DNA of 64,000 nucleotides from Chitinophaga niabensis (GTDB taxonomy: Bacteria > Bacteroidota > Bacteroidia > Chitinophagales > Chitinophagaceae). Location of the stretch: positions 3,784,482 through 3,848,481 of the forward strand of contig NZ_FSRA01000001.1 in NCBI RefSeq assembly GCF_900129465.1, read 5' to 3'. The stretch's first letter is position 1, and each line of letters begins with the position of its first letter. The notes under the pieces are model-generated. The model was not told where the DNA came from, did not search any database, and saw nothing but the letters and a program-made list of their open reading frames with translations. Both the position numbers and the translations under genes were made by a program. This document shows, piece after piece, positions 9,245-17,888 of this stretch.

Positions 9245-9892
9245 TTATGCTTCTACAATGTCAGCAGTTTCTTCAGTGAAGATCTTTGCTGCGCTTTCTG
9301 TGAACACCAGGTAGTTGCTGTTCATGATCTCGTATGTGTTCACATCGCTCAATACAGTACCGTCAACGGTAGGGATATTGCGAAGGGACAGGTATACGTT
9401 ATCATTGTACTCAGGAAGAACCACAAGGGTTTTCTTTCCACCTACATTGATGTTCAGGTTTTTGAGAATGCTTTGGAACTGTTTGGTCTTAGGTGCATCC
9501 AGGTTGATATCCTCAACGATGATGATGCTGTTCTCTTTAGCCTTGGTAGACAGTGCAGAGATCTTCGCTACATCTTTCACCTTACGGTTCAGTTTGAAAT
9601 CGTAACTGTGAGGTTTTGGCCCGAAGATGGTACCACCACCTTTATACAATGGGTTACGGATGTTACCTTTACGGGAACCGCCGGTACCTTTTTGTTTGTG
9701 CAGTTTGCGGGAAGCACCTTTCACTTCAGCACGGGTCTTTACCTTGTGCGTACCCTGACGTTGCGCAGCCAGGTATTGCTTTACAGCGAGGTAGATCACG
9801 TGATTGTTCGGCTCAACACCAAATATCTCTTCAGGAAGCTCAATAGTTCTTCCGGTCTTCTTACCTTCTATATTTAAAATATCTAGTTGCAT
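9245..9892 (-). CDS. rplD: 50S ribosomal protein L4
   Basis: 215 residues. The tunnel loop (KQKGTGGSRKGNIRNPLYKG, with GGTIFGPKPH following) and the globular domain are complete. In E. coli L4 also represses the S10 operon by binding its leader; here the structured rpsJ-rplC spacer (10542-10681) is a possible target, but that is inference. Only 1 nt separates it from rplC, indicating coupling. Confidence 0.97.
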   Translation of the reverse strand: MQLDILNIEGKKTGRTIELPEEIFGVEPNNHVIYLAVKQYLAAQRQGTHKVKTRAEVKGASRKLHKQKGTGGSRKGNIRNPLYKGGGTIFGPKPHSYDFKLNRKVKDVAKISALSTKAKENSIIIVEDINLDAPKTKQFQSILKNLNINVGGKKTLVVLPEYNDNVYLSLRNIPTVDGTVLSDVNTYEIMNSNYLVFTESAAKIFTEETADIVEA

Positions 9893-9893
9893 A

Positions 9894-10517
9894 TTACTTC
9901 TGGATTAAAACGATTGAACCAATGTGGCCGGGAACGGAACCACTTACCAGGATATAATTCTTCTCAGGGAAAATCTTCAGGATCTTCAGGCCTTTCACTT
10001 TCACTCTTTCATTACCCATTTGGCCAGCCATACGCATACCCTTGAAAACGCGGGAAGGATAAGATGAACCACCTACAGAACCGGGAGCTCTCTGACGGTC
10101 GTGCTGACCATGGGAAGCTTCACCCACACCGCTGAATCCGTGGCGTTTAACAACACCCTGGAAACCTTTACCTTTGGAAGTGCCTACAATGTCGATCTTC
10201 TCACCTTCAGCGAAGATCTCGCAGGTGATAGTTTCGCCAAGTGCTTTAGCTACAGCAGCGTCCGGGTTGCGGAATTCTTTTACGTAACGTTTAGGGGAGG
10301 TTTGTGCTTTCGCGAAGTGATTTTGTTCTGCCTTGGGAGTGTTCTTAACTTTCTTCTCGCCATAAGCTACCTGAACAGCGTCGTACCCGTCAGATGATTG
10401 AGATTTCACCTGGGTAACCACGCATGGACCAGCCTCGATAATGGTACAAGCAGTTTGCTTACCATTGGCCTCGAAGATACTGGTCATACCAATCTTTTTA
10501 CCAATAATACCTTTCAT
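9894..10517 (-). CDS. rplC: 50S ribosomal protein L3
   Basis: 207 residues. [20 protein letters not shown], then the extension reaching the peptidyl transferase centre ([40 protein letters not shown]). The residue following SHGQHD is R, within the usual family motif. It is preceded by an unusually long 175-nt structured spacer after rpsJ. Confidence 0.97.
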   Translation of the reverse strand: MKGIIGKKIGMTSIFEANGKQTACTIIEAGPCVVTQVKSQSSDGYDAVQVAYGEKKVKNTPKAEQNHFAKAQTSPKRYVKEFRNPDAAVAKALGETITCEIFAEGEKIDIVGTSKGKGFQGVVKRHGFSGVGEASHGQHDRQRAPGSVGGSSYPSRVFKGMRMAGQMGNERVKVKGLKILKIFPEKNYILVSGSVPGHIGSIVLIQK

Positions 10518-10541
10518 TGTGTTATATAATTTAGCCCAGCG

Positions 10542-10681
10542 CCTGAGGGATCTCTAGCTATCCTCAGGATGAGCGGTTTAAATACTGTTTATTGGGCGGC
10601 TACCCTGAAGGCGTAGCCTATTGTTTGTTGCTTCTGTCACAAAACACCTCAGGCGGGCCTTTTGCCCGCCATTGCTGAGGT
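10542..10681 (-). promoter_or_regulatory. Structured rpsJ-rplC spacer with three hairpins
   Basis: Three hairpins lie in the 175-nt spacer. One pairs CCTGAGG (10542-10548) with CCTCAGG (10562-10568). One pairs GGCTAC (10598-10603) with GTAGCC (10613-10618). The strongest pairs ACCTCA plus GGCGGGC (10646-10658) with GCCCGCC (10664-10670) and TGAGGT (10676-10681) across a small bulge. Other gaps in the operon are 1-196 nt. No long T-tract follows any of them. An autogenous control leader or processing site is possible. Confidence 0.5.
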
Positions 10682-10692
10682 CTCTTAGTTAC

Positions 10693-10998
10693 CTACGCTT
10701 TAATTTCCACTTCTACTCCGGAAGGCAGATCCAGCTTACTCAGCGCGTCTACAGTCCTGGAAGAAGAGGTGTAAATGTCTAACAAACGCTTGTGCGTGCA
10801 CAGTTGGAATTGCTCACGCGCTTTTTTGTTAACGTGCGGAGAACGCAGTACCGTAAAGATTTTCTTCTCTGTTGGTAAAGGAATTGGACCTGTTACCACG
10901 GCACCCGTGTTACGCACGGTTTTAACGATCTTCTCGGCAGACTTATCCACCAGGTTGTGATCGTAGGACTTCAGCTTGATTCTAATTCTCTGAGACAT
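10693..10998 (-). CDS. rpsJ: 30S ribosomal protein S10
   Basis: 101 residues from the ATG at 10996-10998: [20 protein letters not shown]. An in-frame TTG two codons upstream is less likely. The signature [20 protein letters not shown] is present. S10 is in the small-subunit head and, in many bacteria, is the NusE antitermination factor. It is the first gene of the ribosomal run and has its own strong promoter 45 nt upstream. Confidence 0.97.
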   Translation of the reverse strand: MSQRIRIKLKSYDHNLVDKSAEKIVKTVRNTGAVVTGPIPLPTEKKIFTVLRSPHVNKKAREQFQLCTHKRLLDIYTSSSRTVDALSKLDLPSGVEVEIKA

Positions 10999-11030
10999 AT
11001 GCAATGAACTTCTTCTTTATTACCCCTTAC

Positions 11031-11073
11031 AATTTGGGAGGGCAAAGGTATGCTTTATTTTATTTATGACAAA
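11031..11073 (-). promoter_or_regulatory. Promoter of the rpsJ (S10) operon
   Basis: On the minus strand TTTG (11070-11073) is followed after 19 nt by TACCTTTG (11043-11050), an exact match to the Bacteroidota -33/-7 promoter pattern. Downstream to 11031 the sequence GCCCTCCCAAATT is shared, nearly base for base, with the fusA and rpsL promoters. Confidence 0.85.
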
Positions 11074-11205
11074 TATTTTGAGGTATATTTCTGGAGAATA
11101 TTGACTTTATGCGTTCCAATCTTTAGTTTTAAAGCTATTTAGGTTAACGGCTGCAAGGTAAGCAATTTGTTTAATCATTTTATTACCAAGGCATTACATT
11201 CTTCT

Positions 11206-11982
11206 ATGCGGTTTTTATCTATTGTATTATGCCTGTTTGTTTATTTTCCTGTTTTTGCCCAAAACCAGGACTCAATACCCCTTAGCCAGGCAGAATTAGA
11301 AGAAGCCCTCGAACAGGAACTCATCGCACTGAAAGCCGATGTACTCCCCGAATTCCCAGGCGGCTCCCGTAATATGGGAAACTGGCTTAACTATAACCTT
11401 ACCGTGCCCTACTTCAACCTGCGGGAAGATACCCTGGTGAGGGTATATGTGGATTTCACGGTAGAACATACCGGTTATGTGACCGGTGTAAAGCTCCGGC
11501 GCTCGTCCGGGTTCAAGCAACTGGACAGGGAGGTGCTCCTCCTGTTTTCCCGCATGCCCAAATGGAAACCAGGCACCCTGAACGGAAAGCCGGTGGACCT
11601 TAACCTCACCATTCCCATGAATGTACAGTTGGGTAACAGCATGCGTAAGCCATATAATGTACCCACCCCGGAAGTCTCCCGGTTACCTCAGTACGTGGGC
11701 GGCGGTAAAGCGTTGGCCTATTTTATCAGAAAGAACCTCCAGTACCCTAAAGAGGCAAAAAGTGCCGGCATTGCCGGGGCGGTGACGGTAGAATTCCTGA
11801 TCCTTGCCAACGGGCGCGTGGATAATGCTGCCACGATCGGTGATGCCATCGGTTATGGCCTCGAAGAGGAGGCTACCCGCATTGTGGAGAAAATGCCCAA
11901 ATGGATCCCCGCGGAGCTGGATGGCAGGAAAGTACCCAGCAAACACCAGGTGATCATCCGCTTTGAACTGCCCAAACACTAA
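11206..11982 (+). CDS. Secreted protein with two TonB C-terminal-like domains
   Basis: 258 residues from the ATG at 11206, chosen because it directly opens a signal peptide (MRFLSIVLCLFVYFPVFAQ). A more upstream ATG at 11167 is possible. Two related alpha/beta modules follow: about residues 45-145 (with VDFTVEHTGYVTGVKLRRSS and RMPKWKPGTLNGKPV) and about 160-258 (VTVEFLILANGRVDNAATIG, KMPKWIPAELDGRKV). The MPKWKPG/MPKWIPA motif is typical of TonB_C-like domains. There is no N-terminal anchor and proline-rich linker as in a true TonB, so it is probably a periplasmic or outer-membrane partner protein. It lies in the block between rpsJ and fusA. Confidence 0.8.
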   Translation: MRFLSIVLCLFVYFPVFAQNQDSIPLSQAELEEALEQELIALKADVLPEFPGGSRNMGNWLNYNLTVPYFNLREDTLVRVYVDFTVEHTGYVTGVKLRRSSGFKQLDREVLLLFSRMPKWKPGTLNGKPVDLNLTIPMNVQLGNSMRKPYNVPTPEVSRLPQYVGGGKALAYFIRKNLQYPKEAKSAGIAGAVTVEFLILANGRVDNAATIGDAIGYGLEEEATRIVEKMPKWIPAELDGRKVPSKHQVIIRFELPKH

Positions 11983-11985
11983 GCG

Positions 11986-12033
11986 AAACAGGCTGCCTCC
12001 CGCTTTTTATGCAGGGAACACAGCCTGTTTGTG
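11986..12033. terminator. Hairpin between convergent genes
   Basis: AAACAGGCTG (11986-11995) and CAGCCTGTTT (12021-12030) form a perfect 10-bp stem with a long loop between the TonB-domain gene and the convergent outer-membrane protein gene. The T-run is short (TTTG), so bidirectional termination is likely but not certain. Confidence 0.6.
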
Positions 12034-12058
12034 ATATATAATCTACTTTTTAAGGGGC

Positions 12059-12664
12059 TTATTTCTTCATATTTGCGCGTTCTTCCCGATAGATCTGTTT
12101 AGCCTTTGATGTAGGCAGATAGATCTGAAAACCTACATTAACCCCAACAGCATGTGCTGTAGTGGAACTGCCAAAACCAACTGTCAGATCATATTTCAAC
12201 AATGCTTCAAGACCTACATTAGGTGTAATAAAATAGGCCAGTCCGGGACCAAAGCCTATTCCAAGTCCATTGGTGTTGGTGCTTATATCCCCGGCTTTTG
12301 TATTCACACCGTTAATACCGGCATTAGCCTCCAGGAACCAGCGCGCTCTTTTAGATACTTCCACCTTCTTGTCTTTAATGTAGTACCGGCCAAATGCCCC
12401 GACACCATAAGTAAAGGCAGTAGAACCATCTCCTGTTGACAATCCAAGTTTAACCTCGCCGCCAATTGCAATGTCGTCTTTTATAAACCATCCCAATTTG
12501 GGGGTTAAATTCAAATTGAACCTGTTAGCTCCATTCTGAAAAGTACCTCCGATGTTACCTAAATTGGCGCCTACCAGCATATTGCCTTTTTCGGTTTGTG
12601 CAAACGTGGCAGTAGAACATAATACTGCAGCCAGAATAAGGGTTAAGTGACCAATTTTTCTCAT
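12059..12664 (-). CDS. Outer-membrane beta-barrel protein (OmpA/PorT-like)
   Basis: 201 residues from the ATG at 12664, which starts a signal peptide (MRKIGHLTLILAAVLCSTAT, then FAQ). The mature part alternates polar and hydrophobic residues (NLNLTPKLGWFIKDDIAIGG, YYIKDKKVEVSKRARWFLEA, GLGIGFGPGLAYFITPNVGL) as expected for an 8-strand barrel of the outer-membrane beta-barrel domain families of Bacteroidota. It ends with a basic non-barrel tail (SKAKQIYREERANMKK). Specific role unknown. Confidence 0.75.
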   Translation of the reverse strand: MRKIGHLTLILAAVLCSTATFAQTEKGNMLVGANLGNIGGTFQNGANRFNLNLTPKLGWFIKDDIAIGGEVKLGLSTGDGSTAFTYGVGAFGRYYIKDKKVEVSKRARWFLEANAGINGVNTKAGDISTNTNGLGIGFGPGLAYFITPNVGLEALLKYDLTVGFGSSTTAHAVGVNVGFQIYLPTSKAKQIYREERANMKK

Positions 12665-12873
12665 AATATGTGTTTTTGATGAATGCTTGCTCATGATTTC
12701 ATTGGCCAAGGGGATAAAGAGGCGGGAGGGGTTAAACATCTTTCTTAACACGAGGATTTGAAAAAGGTTGACTCTCAGCACATTATTTTTCAACATGGTA
12801 AAAATAACGTGGCAAACATTTTGATCATTATATATATAAATTACCTTATTATCCGTTTTTAAATAAAACCTGC

Positions 12874-14007
12874 ATGAAACCTGTTACCATATCTGTGGCC
12901 ACCCTGGCCTTTCTCACAACTGCAGCCTGCATATTTGCCTTTGCCTGCAAAAAGAACAACTCCCCCACTACTCCCCCACCGGAAGACCCGGATTGGCCAA
13001 CGGATAATATCCGCGTTGTGGTAGGTACGGGTATTTCCCGGCCATGGGAGATCCTCTGGGGGCCTGATAACTTTATCTGGATGACGGAACGCAACGGCAA
13101 GGTAAGCCGCGTAAACCCTAAAACGGGCGCACTCAGCCCTCTGCTCACCATCCCGGATGCTGTTTCTGATGGAGAAGGTGGCTTGCTGGGTATGGTCCTT
13201 CATCCGGACTTTACCACCACTCCCCAGGTGTTCGTTGTGTATAATTACAGGAATGCCGGCAACTACCGGGAAAAGGTGGTACGTTACCAGTATGCGGACA
13301 ATACTTTAAAAGATCCCGTGATCCTGCTGGACAACATTCCGGCAGCGGGGATCCATAATGGTTCCAGGCTGCTCATTACCCCTGACCGTAAGTTATTCAT
13401 TACAGCGGGTGATGCGAGCGTTCAGGCGAATGCGCAGCTCACTACCTCTCTTAGCGGTAAAGTGCTTCGTATTAACCTGGATGGCACCATTCCGGCGGAT
13501 AATCCCTTCCCGGGCAGTGCTGTATGGAGTTATGGTCACCGCAATCCCCAGGGGATGGTGATGAACAATGGCATCCTTTACACCTCTGAACACGGGGCCG
13601 GCGTAGAAGATGAAGTGAACATTATTGAAAAGCAGCGTAATTACGGATGGCCAAATGTGGAGGGCCCCTGCAATCCCGGCGGCGAAGCCACCTTCTGCAC
13701 TGCCAATAACGTAAAGGAACCGCTCTGGTCAACCGGCAACAGCACCTTTGCCCTTTGCGGACTGGATTATTACAATAACGACCGCATTCCGCAGTGGAAA
13801 GGCTCCCTGCTGGTACTGAGCCTGAAGAATCAGACCCTGTACCAGCTAAAGCTTGGCGCGGATGGCAAAACAATAGCCAGCACCAAAAATTACTTTACTA
13901 ACCAGTACGGCCGGTTAAGGGACCTTTGCATCTCTCCTGCCGGCAGGGTATACATCTGCACGGATGATAATGCCGGAAAGATCATTGAGATCAGCAAACC
14001 TGAATAG
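12874..14007 (+). CDS. PQQ-dependent sugar dehydrogenase-type lipoprotein
   Basis: 377 residues. The N-terminus is a lipoprotein signal with Cys25 followed by Lys-Lys, then a Pro-rich linker. The rest is the glucose/sorbosone dehydrogenase six-bladed propeller: RPWEILWGPDNFIWMTERNG, GEGGLLGMVLHPDF, HNGSRLLITPDRKLFITAGD, SYGHRNPQGMVMNNGILYTS with EHG following. The conserved His in HNG and RNPQG motif are those of soluble PQQ aldose dehydrogenases, so oxidation of sugars with PQQ in the periplasm is likely; the substrate cannot be told. Its 3' end is duplicated immediately downstream. Confidence 0.85.
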   Translation: MKPVTISVATLAFLTTAACIFAFACKKNNSPTTPPPEDPDWPTDNIRVVVGTGISRPWEILWGPDNFIWMTERNGKVSRVNPKTGALSPLLTIPDAVSDGEGGLLGMVLHPDFTTTPQVFVVYNYRNAGNYREKVVRYQYADNTLKDPVILLDNIPAAGIHNGSRLLITPDRKLFITAGDASVQANAQLTTSLSGKVLRINLDGTIPADNPFPGSAVWSYGHRNPQGMVMNNGILYTSEHGAGVEDEVNIIEKQRNYGWPNVEGPCNPGGEATFCTANNVKEPLWSTGNSTFALCGLDYYNNDRIPQWKGSLLVLSLKNQTLYQLKLGADGKTIASTKNYFTNQYGRLRDLCISPAGRVYICTDDNAGKIIEISKPE

Positions 14008-14066
14008 TATTTCAGATCTCCTGTACAGATCAGCAAACCTGAATAACTATTCCAGATCTCCTGCAT
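13988..14066. repeat. Tandem duplication spanning two convergent gene ends
   Basis: A unit of about 39 nt starting AGATCAGCAAACCTGAATA occurs at 13988 and again at 14027, differing by one insertion and a few substitutions. The first copy contains the stop of the sugar dehydrogenase gene (14005-14007). The second contains the stop of the opposing lipoprotein gene (14047-14049). Confidence 0.8.
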
Positions 14067-14625
14067 GAATGTTGCCTGCGCTGGCTTTCCGCCAGGCAGC
14101 TTCATGCAGGATCATACAATCCCTCGCAGTGTCTACCGATGCGGAGATCCATCCAAGGTAAGGCTCATTGCCAATCATAAACTGCACGCCTATATACTTC
14201 CGGTTAGCCGCCGTCCAGGCACCCCGCCAGGTAGTATCCGCCGGATTACCAGCCGGCAGGAGTATCTCGCAGAGGTAGGTATCATAGCCATTCCATTCCC
14301 GCGGATGATCGGGGATCACAGGTATAACTTCCCCTTTTGTGAGTTTAATAACGGAATCCGGCTGTGACAGCAATTTTGCGTGTTTTACGGCAAGCGCCGC
14401 GAACTTCGCATGCACCCCTTCCGAATCATTGATCAGGCCTACTACGAAATACACATCATGCAGCGTATCTCCATCGATATTGATCAACTGGGGATGCAGG
14501 TAACTTACTTCCTTGTCCTGGAGGGAACGGCGCTCCAGTTTAGGTTTTGGGGTGTTGTTTCGGGATTTTTTACAGGCAGTTGCCAGCAGCACGCAGGCTG
14601 CGAACAGATAAATGAGGTTACGCAT
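14047..14625 (-). CDS. Hypothetical lipoprotein
   Basis: 192 residues with a clear lipoprotein signal (MRNLIYLFAACVLLATACKK, Cys18). The mature part has no motif that I recognise; it contains WNGYDTYLCEILLPAGNPAD and ends ASAGNIHAGDLE. It is convergent with the sugar dehydrogenase gene, and its last codons and stop lie inside the duplicated 39-nt unit. Probably anchored in the outer or inner membrane. Confidence 0.65.
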   Translation of the reverse strand: MRNLIYLFAACVLLATACKKSRNNTPKPKLERRSLQDKEVSYLHPQLINIDGDTLHDVYFVVGLINDSEGVHAKFAALAVKHAKLLSQPDSVIKLTKGEVIPVIPDHPREWNGYDTYLCEILLPAGNPADTTWRGAWTAANRKYIGVQFMIGNEPYLGWISASVDTARDCMILHEAAWRKASAGNIHAGDLE

Positions 14626-14689
14626 GGTTTTATTATTTGAGGTCTGCTATAAGACGGGGCAGGCGCCAAAATGGTTACAGGCAGGCCTC

Positions 14690-14720
14690 AAAAAAAAAGA
14701 CCCTCCGGAATCCGGAAGGC
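14690..14720 (-). terminator. Intrinsic terminator of fusA
   Basis: On the minus strand CCTTCCGG-ATT-CCGGAGGG is followed by TC and nine T residues, 30 nt after the fusA stop. A separate terminator shows that fusA is no longer cotranscribed with rpsJ. Confidence 0.85.
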
Positions 14721-14749
14721 CTTCTTTATTTCTATCTATCAACTTGTGC

Positions 14750-16894
14750 TTAGGCGTTCACTTTACCTTTCACCTTAGCCACCACTTCTTCAGCGATGTT
14801 GTTCGGTGCAGGGTTATAGTGAGAGAATTCCATGATGGAAGAAGCACGTCCGGAAGACAGGGAACGCAGTTGCGTTACGTATCCGAACATTTCGCTCAAT
14901 GGCACTTTGGCTTTGATCACCTGTGCACCATTGCGTGATTCCATACCTTCCAGCATACCACGGCGACGGTTAAGGTCTCCCGTAACATCACCCATGTATT
15001 GGTCAGGCGTGGTCACTTCCACTTTCATGATAGGTTCCAGCAATACTGGTTTCGCTTTTCTACCAGCTTCACGGAAGGCTGATTTGGCGCAAAGCTCGAA
15101 GGACATTGCATCAGAGTCAACCGCGTGGAAAGAACCGTCAAACAAACGAACTTTCAGGCTCACGAGCGGGAAGTTAGCCAGTACACCATTACCCATTGAG
15201 TTTTCAAAGCCTTTTGCTACCGCAGGAATGAACTCTTTAGGGATGGCTCCACCAAATACATCATTCACAAACTGGAAGCTCTTGCCTTCGTTCTCTTTCA
15301 GCCATGCTTCATCAGCAGGTCCGATCTCGATCTGGATGTCCGCAAACTTACCACGACCACCTGTTTGTTTCTTGTAAACCTCGCGGTGTTCAACAACTTT
15401 GGTGAACGCTTCTTTGTAAGCAACCTGCGGCGCACCCTGGTTCACTTCTACCTTGAACTCGCGACGCATACGGTCTACGATGATCTCCAGGTGAAGCTCA
15501 CCCATACCACTCAGGATGGTTTGGCCGGTTTCTTCATCTGTCCTTGCTCTCAGGGTAGGATCTTCTTCTACCAGCTTAGAGATGGCCAGACCCATTTTAT
15601 CAACGTCTGCCTGAGTTTTAGGCTCGATAGCTACGTGGATAACGGGCTCAGGGAACGTCATTGACTCAAGGATGATCGGATGATCTTCCGCGCACAATGT
15701 GTCGCCTGTTTTGATATCTTTAAAACCAACAGCTGCTCCGATATCACCGGCTTCGATGAAGTCGATCGGGTTTTGCTTGTTAGCGTGCATTTGCATGATA
15801 CGGCTGATACGCTCGTTCTTGCCGGTACGGGTGTTCAGTACGTAAGAACCACCGTCCAGGCGGCCTGAATAAACCCGGAAGAATGCCAGACGACCTACGA
15901 AAGGATCGGTAGCGATCTTGAATGCCAGGGCAGCAAAAGGTTCTTTTGCGTTCGGATGGCGCTCAATTTCTTCATTATTATCAGGGTTGATACCTTTTAC
16001 AGATTCAACGTCCAGCGGAGAAGGCAGGTAACGGCAAACGCCATCCAGCATCTTCTGAACACCTTTATTCTTGAAGGAAGAACCGCACATCATCGGGATG
16101 ATCGCCATATCGATTGTGGCTTTACGGATAGCGTTATGGATCTCGTCTTCAGAAATAGAATTAGGATCTTCGAAGAATTTCTCCAGCAAAGTTTCATCGT
16201 AGTCAGCTACTGCTTCCACGAGTTTCGCTCTCCATTCTTCTGCTTCCGCCTGCATGTCCGCAGGGATAGCAATTTCCTGGTAAGTAGCACCTTTACCTTC
16301 TTCATCCCAGATGATACCTTTCATGGTGATCAGGTCTACCACGCCTTTGAAGCTATCTTCAGCGCCGATAGGCAGGGTCAGGGGCACAGGGTTTGCACCG
16401 AGCATTTCCTTCACCTGTTTTACCACGTTCAGGAAGTCAGCACCGGAACGGTCCATTTTGTTAACGAAACCGATACGGGGTACCTTGTACTTGTTAGCCT
16501 GGCGCCATACAGTTTCAGACTGAGGTTCAACGCCGGATACAGCGCAGAATAATGCTACCAGACCATCCAGAACACGCAGGGAACGTTCCACCTCAACGGT
16601 GAAGTCCACGTGGCCGGGAGTATCAATGATATTGAATTTGAAGCTCTTTGTATCAGGCGTAGGCTGTCCCTGTTGAGTCGGGAAGTTCCAGAAACAGGTA
16701 GTAGCAGCAGATGTAATGGTAATACCTCTCTCCTGCTCCTGCGCCATCCAGTCCATGGTAGCTGCCCCTTCGTGAACCTCACCGATTTTGTGGGTCTTCC
16801 CTGTATAATACAGGATACGCTCTGTGGTAGTGGTTTTACCGGCATCGATGTGAGCCGCAATACCAAAGTTTCTTTGAAATCTTAAGTCTGCCAT
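14750..16894 (-). CDS. fusA: Translation elongation factor G
   Basis: 714 residues. The GTPase motifs are all present: [15 protein letters not shown] (G1, about 17), [11 protein letters not shown] (G2), DTPGHVDF (G3), NKMDRSGAD (G4). Domains II-V follow and include HSHD-like [14 protein letters not shown]. It catalyses ribosomal translocation and, with RRF, recycling. In most bacteria it is cotranscribed after rpsG; here it stands alone with its own promoter and terminator, 9 kb from rpsG and 3.8 kb from rpsJ. Confidence 0.98.
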   Translation of the reverse strand: MADLRFQRNFGIAAHIDAGKTTTTERILYYTGKTHKIGEVHEGAATMDWMAQEQERGITITSAATTCFWNFPTQQGQPTPDTKSFKFNIIDTPGHVDFTVEVERSLRVLDGLVALFCAVSGVEPQSETVWRQANKYKVPRIGFVNKMDRSGADFLNVVKQVKEMLGANPVPLTLPIGAEDSFKGVVDLITMKGIIWDEEGKGATYQEIAIPADMQAEAEEWRAKLVEAVADYDETLLEKFFEDPNSISEDEIHNAIRKATIDMAIIPMMCGSSFKNKGVQKMLDGVCRYLPSPLDVESVKGINPDNNEEIERHPNAKEPFAALAFKIATDPFVGRLAFFRVYSGRLDGGSYVLNTRTGKNERISRIMQMHANKQNPIDFIEAGDIGAAVGFKDIKTGDTLCAEDHPIILESMTFPEPVIHVAIEPKTQADVDKMGLAISKLVEEDPTLRARTDEETGQTILSGMGELHLEIIVDRMRREFKVEVNQGAPQVAYKEAFTKVVEHREVYKKQTGGRGKFADIQIEIGPADEAWLKENEGKSFQFVNDVFGGAIPKEFIPAVAKGFENSMGNGVLANFPLVSLKVRLFDGSFHAVDSDAMSFELCAKSAFREAGRKAKPVLLEPIMKVEVTTPDQYMGDVTGDLNRRRGMLEGMESRNGAQVIKAKVPLSEMFGYVTQLRSLSSGRASSIMEFSHYNPAPNNIAEEVVAKVKGKVNA

Positions 16895-16920
16895 AAAAGT
16901 AAAATGACTATAAGTAATGC

Positions 16921-16964
16921 AATTTGGGGGGCAAAGGTAGTCTTTTTAAATCAATTAATAAAGA
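16921..16964 (-). promoter_or_regulatory. Promoter of fusA
   Basis: The minus strand has TACCTTTG (plus coordinates 16932-16939) with a TTTA -33-like element 19 nt upstream. The downstream sequence GCCCCCCAAATT (to 16921) matches the rpsJ and rpsL promoters. The leader is about 30-35 nt. Confidence 0.8.
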
Positions 16965-17349
16965 TGGATTTAATGTCAAATTGTTAAATCCATGATCCTC
17001 CGGCTGCTTTCAAAATTCAGCCAATCATCATCCAAAATCTACCAAATGCTAAATTAGGGGCTCCTATTGTTGGCCGGAAACGTTTTTTATCTACCTTTAT
17101 TGCGTTCTAGGCTGAATTTGAACCCCAATTTCTAAGTAGCATATTTAACGACTAAAACCGATTAACACAAAACGCACGGGAACCCCAAAATACACTTCCC
17201 GATGCAGGGCGGCGCATGCTTACAGGTATGTATAACCAATAGTCAGGAGCATTTAGTATCAATTATTTACAGTTTGTTTTGACATGCAGCTCTGCATGCA
17301 GGCCCTCTATATTCAGCATTTTCCATTTTCACTCATTAACCTCACACTC
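16965..17349. other. Intergenic region between fusA and the T9SS gene
   Basis: No gene is supported here. The region holds AT-rich sequence, a short palindrome CATGCAG-CT-CTGCATG at 17283-17298, and possible promoter sequence for the plus-strand set that begins at 17350. A TAnnnTTTG-like box (TACAGTTTG, about 17269-17277) has one extra base and is not convincing. Confidence 0.4.
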
Positions 17350-17856
17350 ATGAAGCATCTTTTTACAAAGTATCTGCTTATTGCCGTGCTTATGGCAATA
17401 GCATGGCTGCCCACGAGCGCCCAGCTGGTACTGGTCCGTGATGTTGCAGCCAGTAGCGGAGGCACCGGTACGGCCGGTGGCATCACCTTCGACTACACGA
17501 TCGGCGAACCCGCCGTAGCCACCATCGCCGCAGGCAGCTGGATGTTATCCCAGGGATTTCAGCAACCTGAGATCCTTCCCCCTTTGGCACCGGGAGTTAA
17601 CCCCCTTATGGATTTTATCCTCTTTCCCAACCCCGCCTCCACTACGGCCAGGATGCAGTTCAACCTGCTTACTGAAAATATGATCACCCTCATGCTGGTG
17701 AATACCGCCGGCCAGGTGATCTATTCAGAAAGACGGGTCTACGGAGCAGGTAAGGTAACCATCCCCACACCGGTAGATAAACTTGCCGCGGGGATCTACA
17801 CGGTGATCATTAAAGCGGGCGGTATGATCTATACTGAAAAACTCATTGTTCAGTAA
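17350..17856 (+). CDS. Secreted protein with type IX sorting domain
   Basis: 168 residues from the ATG at 17350, which opens a signal peptide (KHLFTKYLLIAVLMAIAWLP, then TSAQ). The last 75 or so residues fit the Por secretion-system type A sorting domain: FILFPNPASTTARMQFNLLT, then LMLVNTAGQVIYSERRV, then LAAGIYTVIIKAGGMIYTEK and a short C-terminus LIVQ. T9SS cargo is moved across the outer membrane and the domain removed. The mature part is short (about 70 residues), so it may be little more than a sorting domain with a Gly-rich head. First gene of a plus-strand set of four. Confidence 0.8.
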   Translation: MKHLFTKYLLIAVLMAIAWLPTSAQLVLVRDVAASSGGTGTAGGITFDYTIGEPAVATIAAGSWMLSQGFQQPEILPPLAPGVNPLMDFILFPNPASTTARMQFNLLTENMITLMLVNTAGQVIYSERRVYGAGKVTIPTPVDKLAAGIYTVIIKAGGMIYTEKLIVQ

Positions 17857-17888
17857 GCGCTCTATTCAAAATGTTTAAAATATTCATC

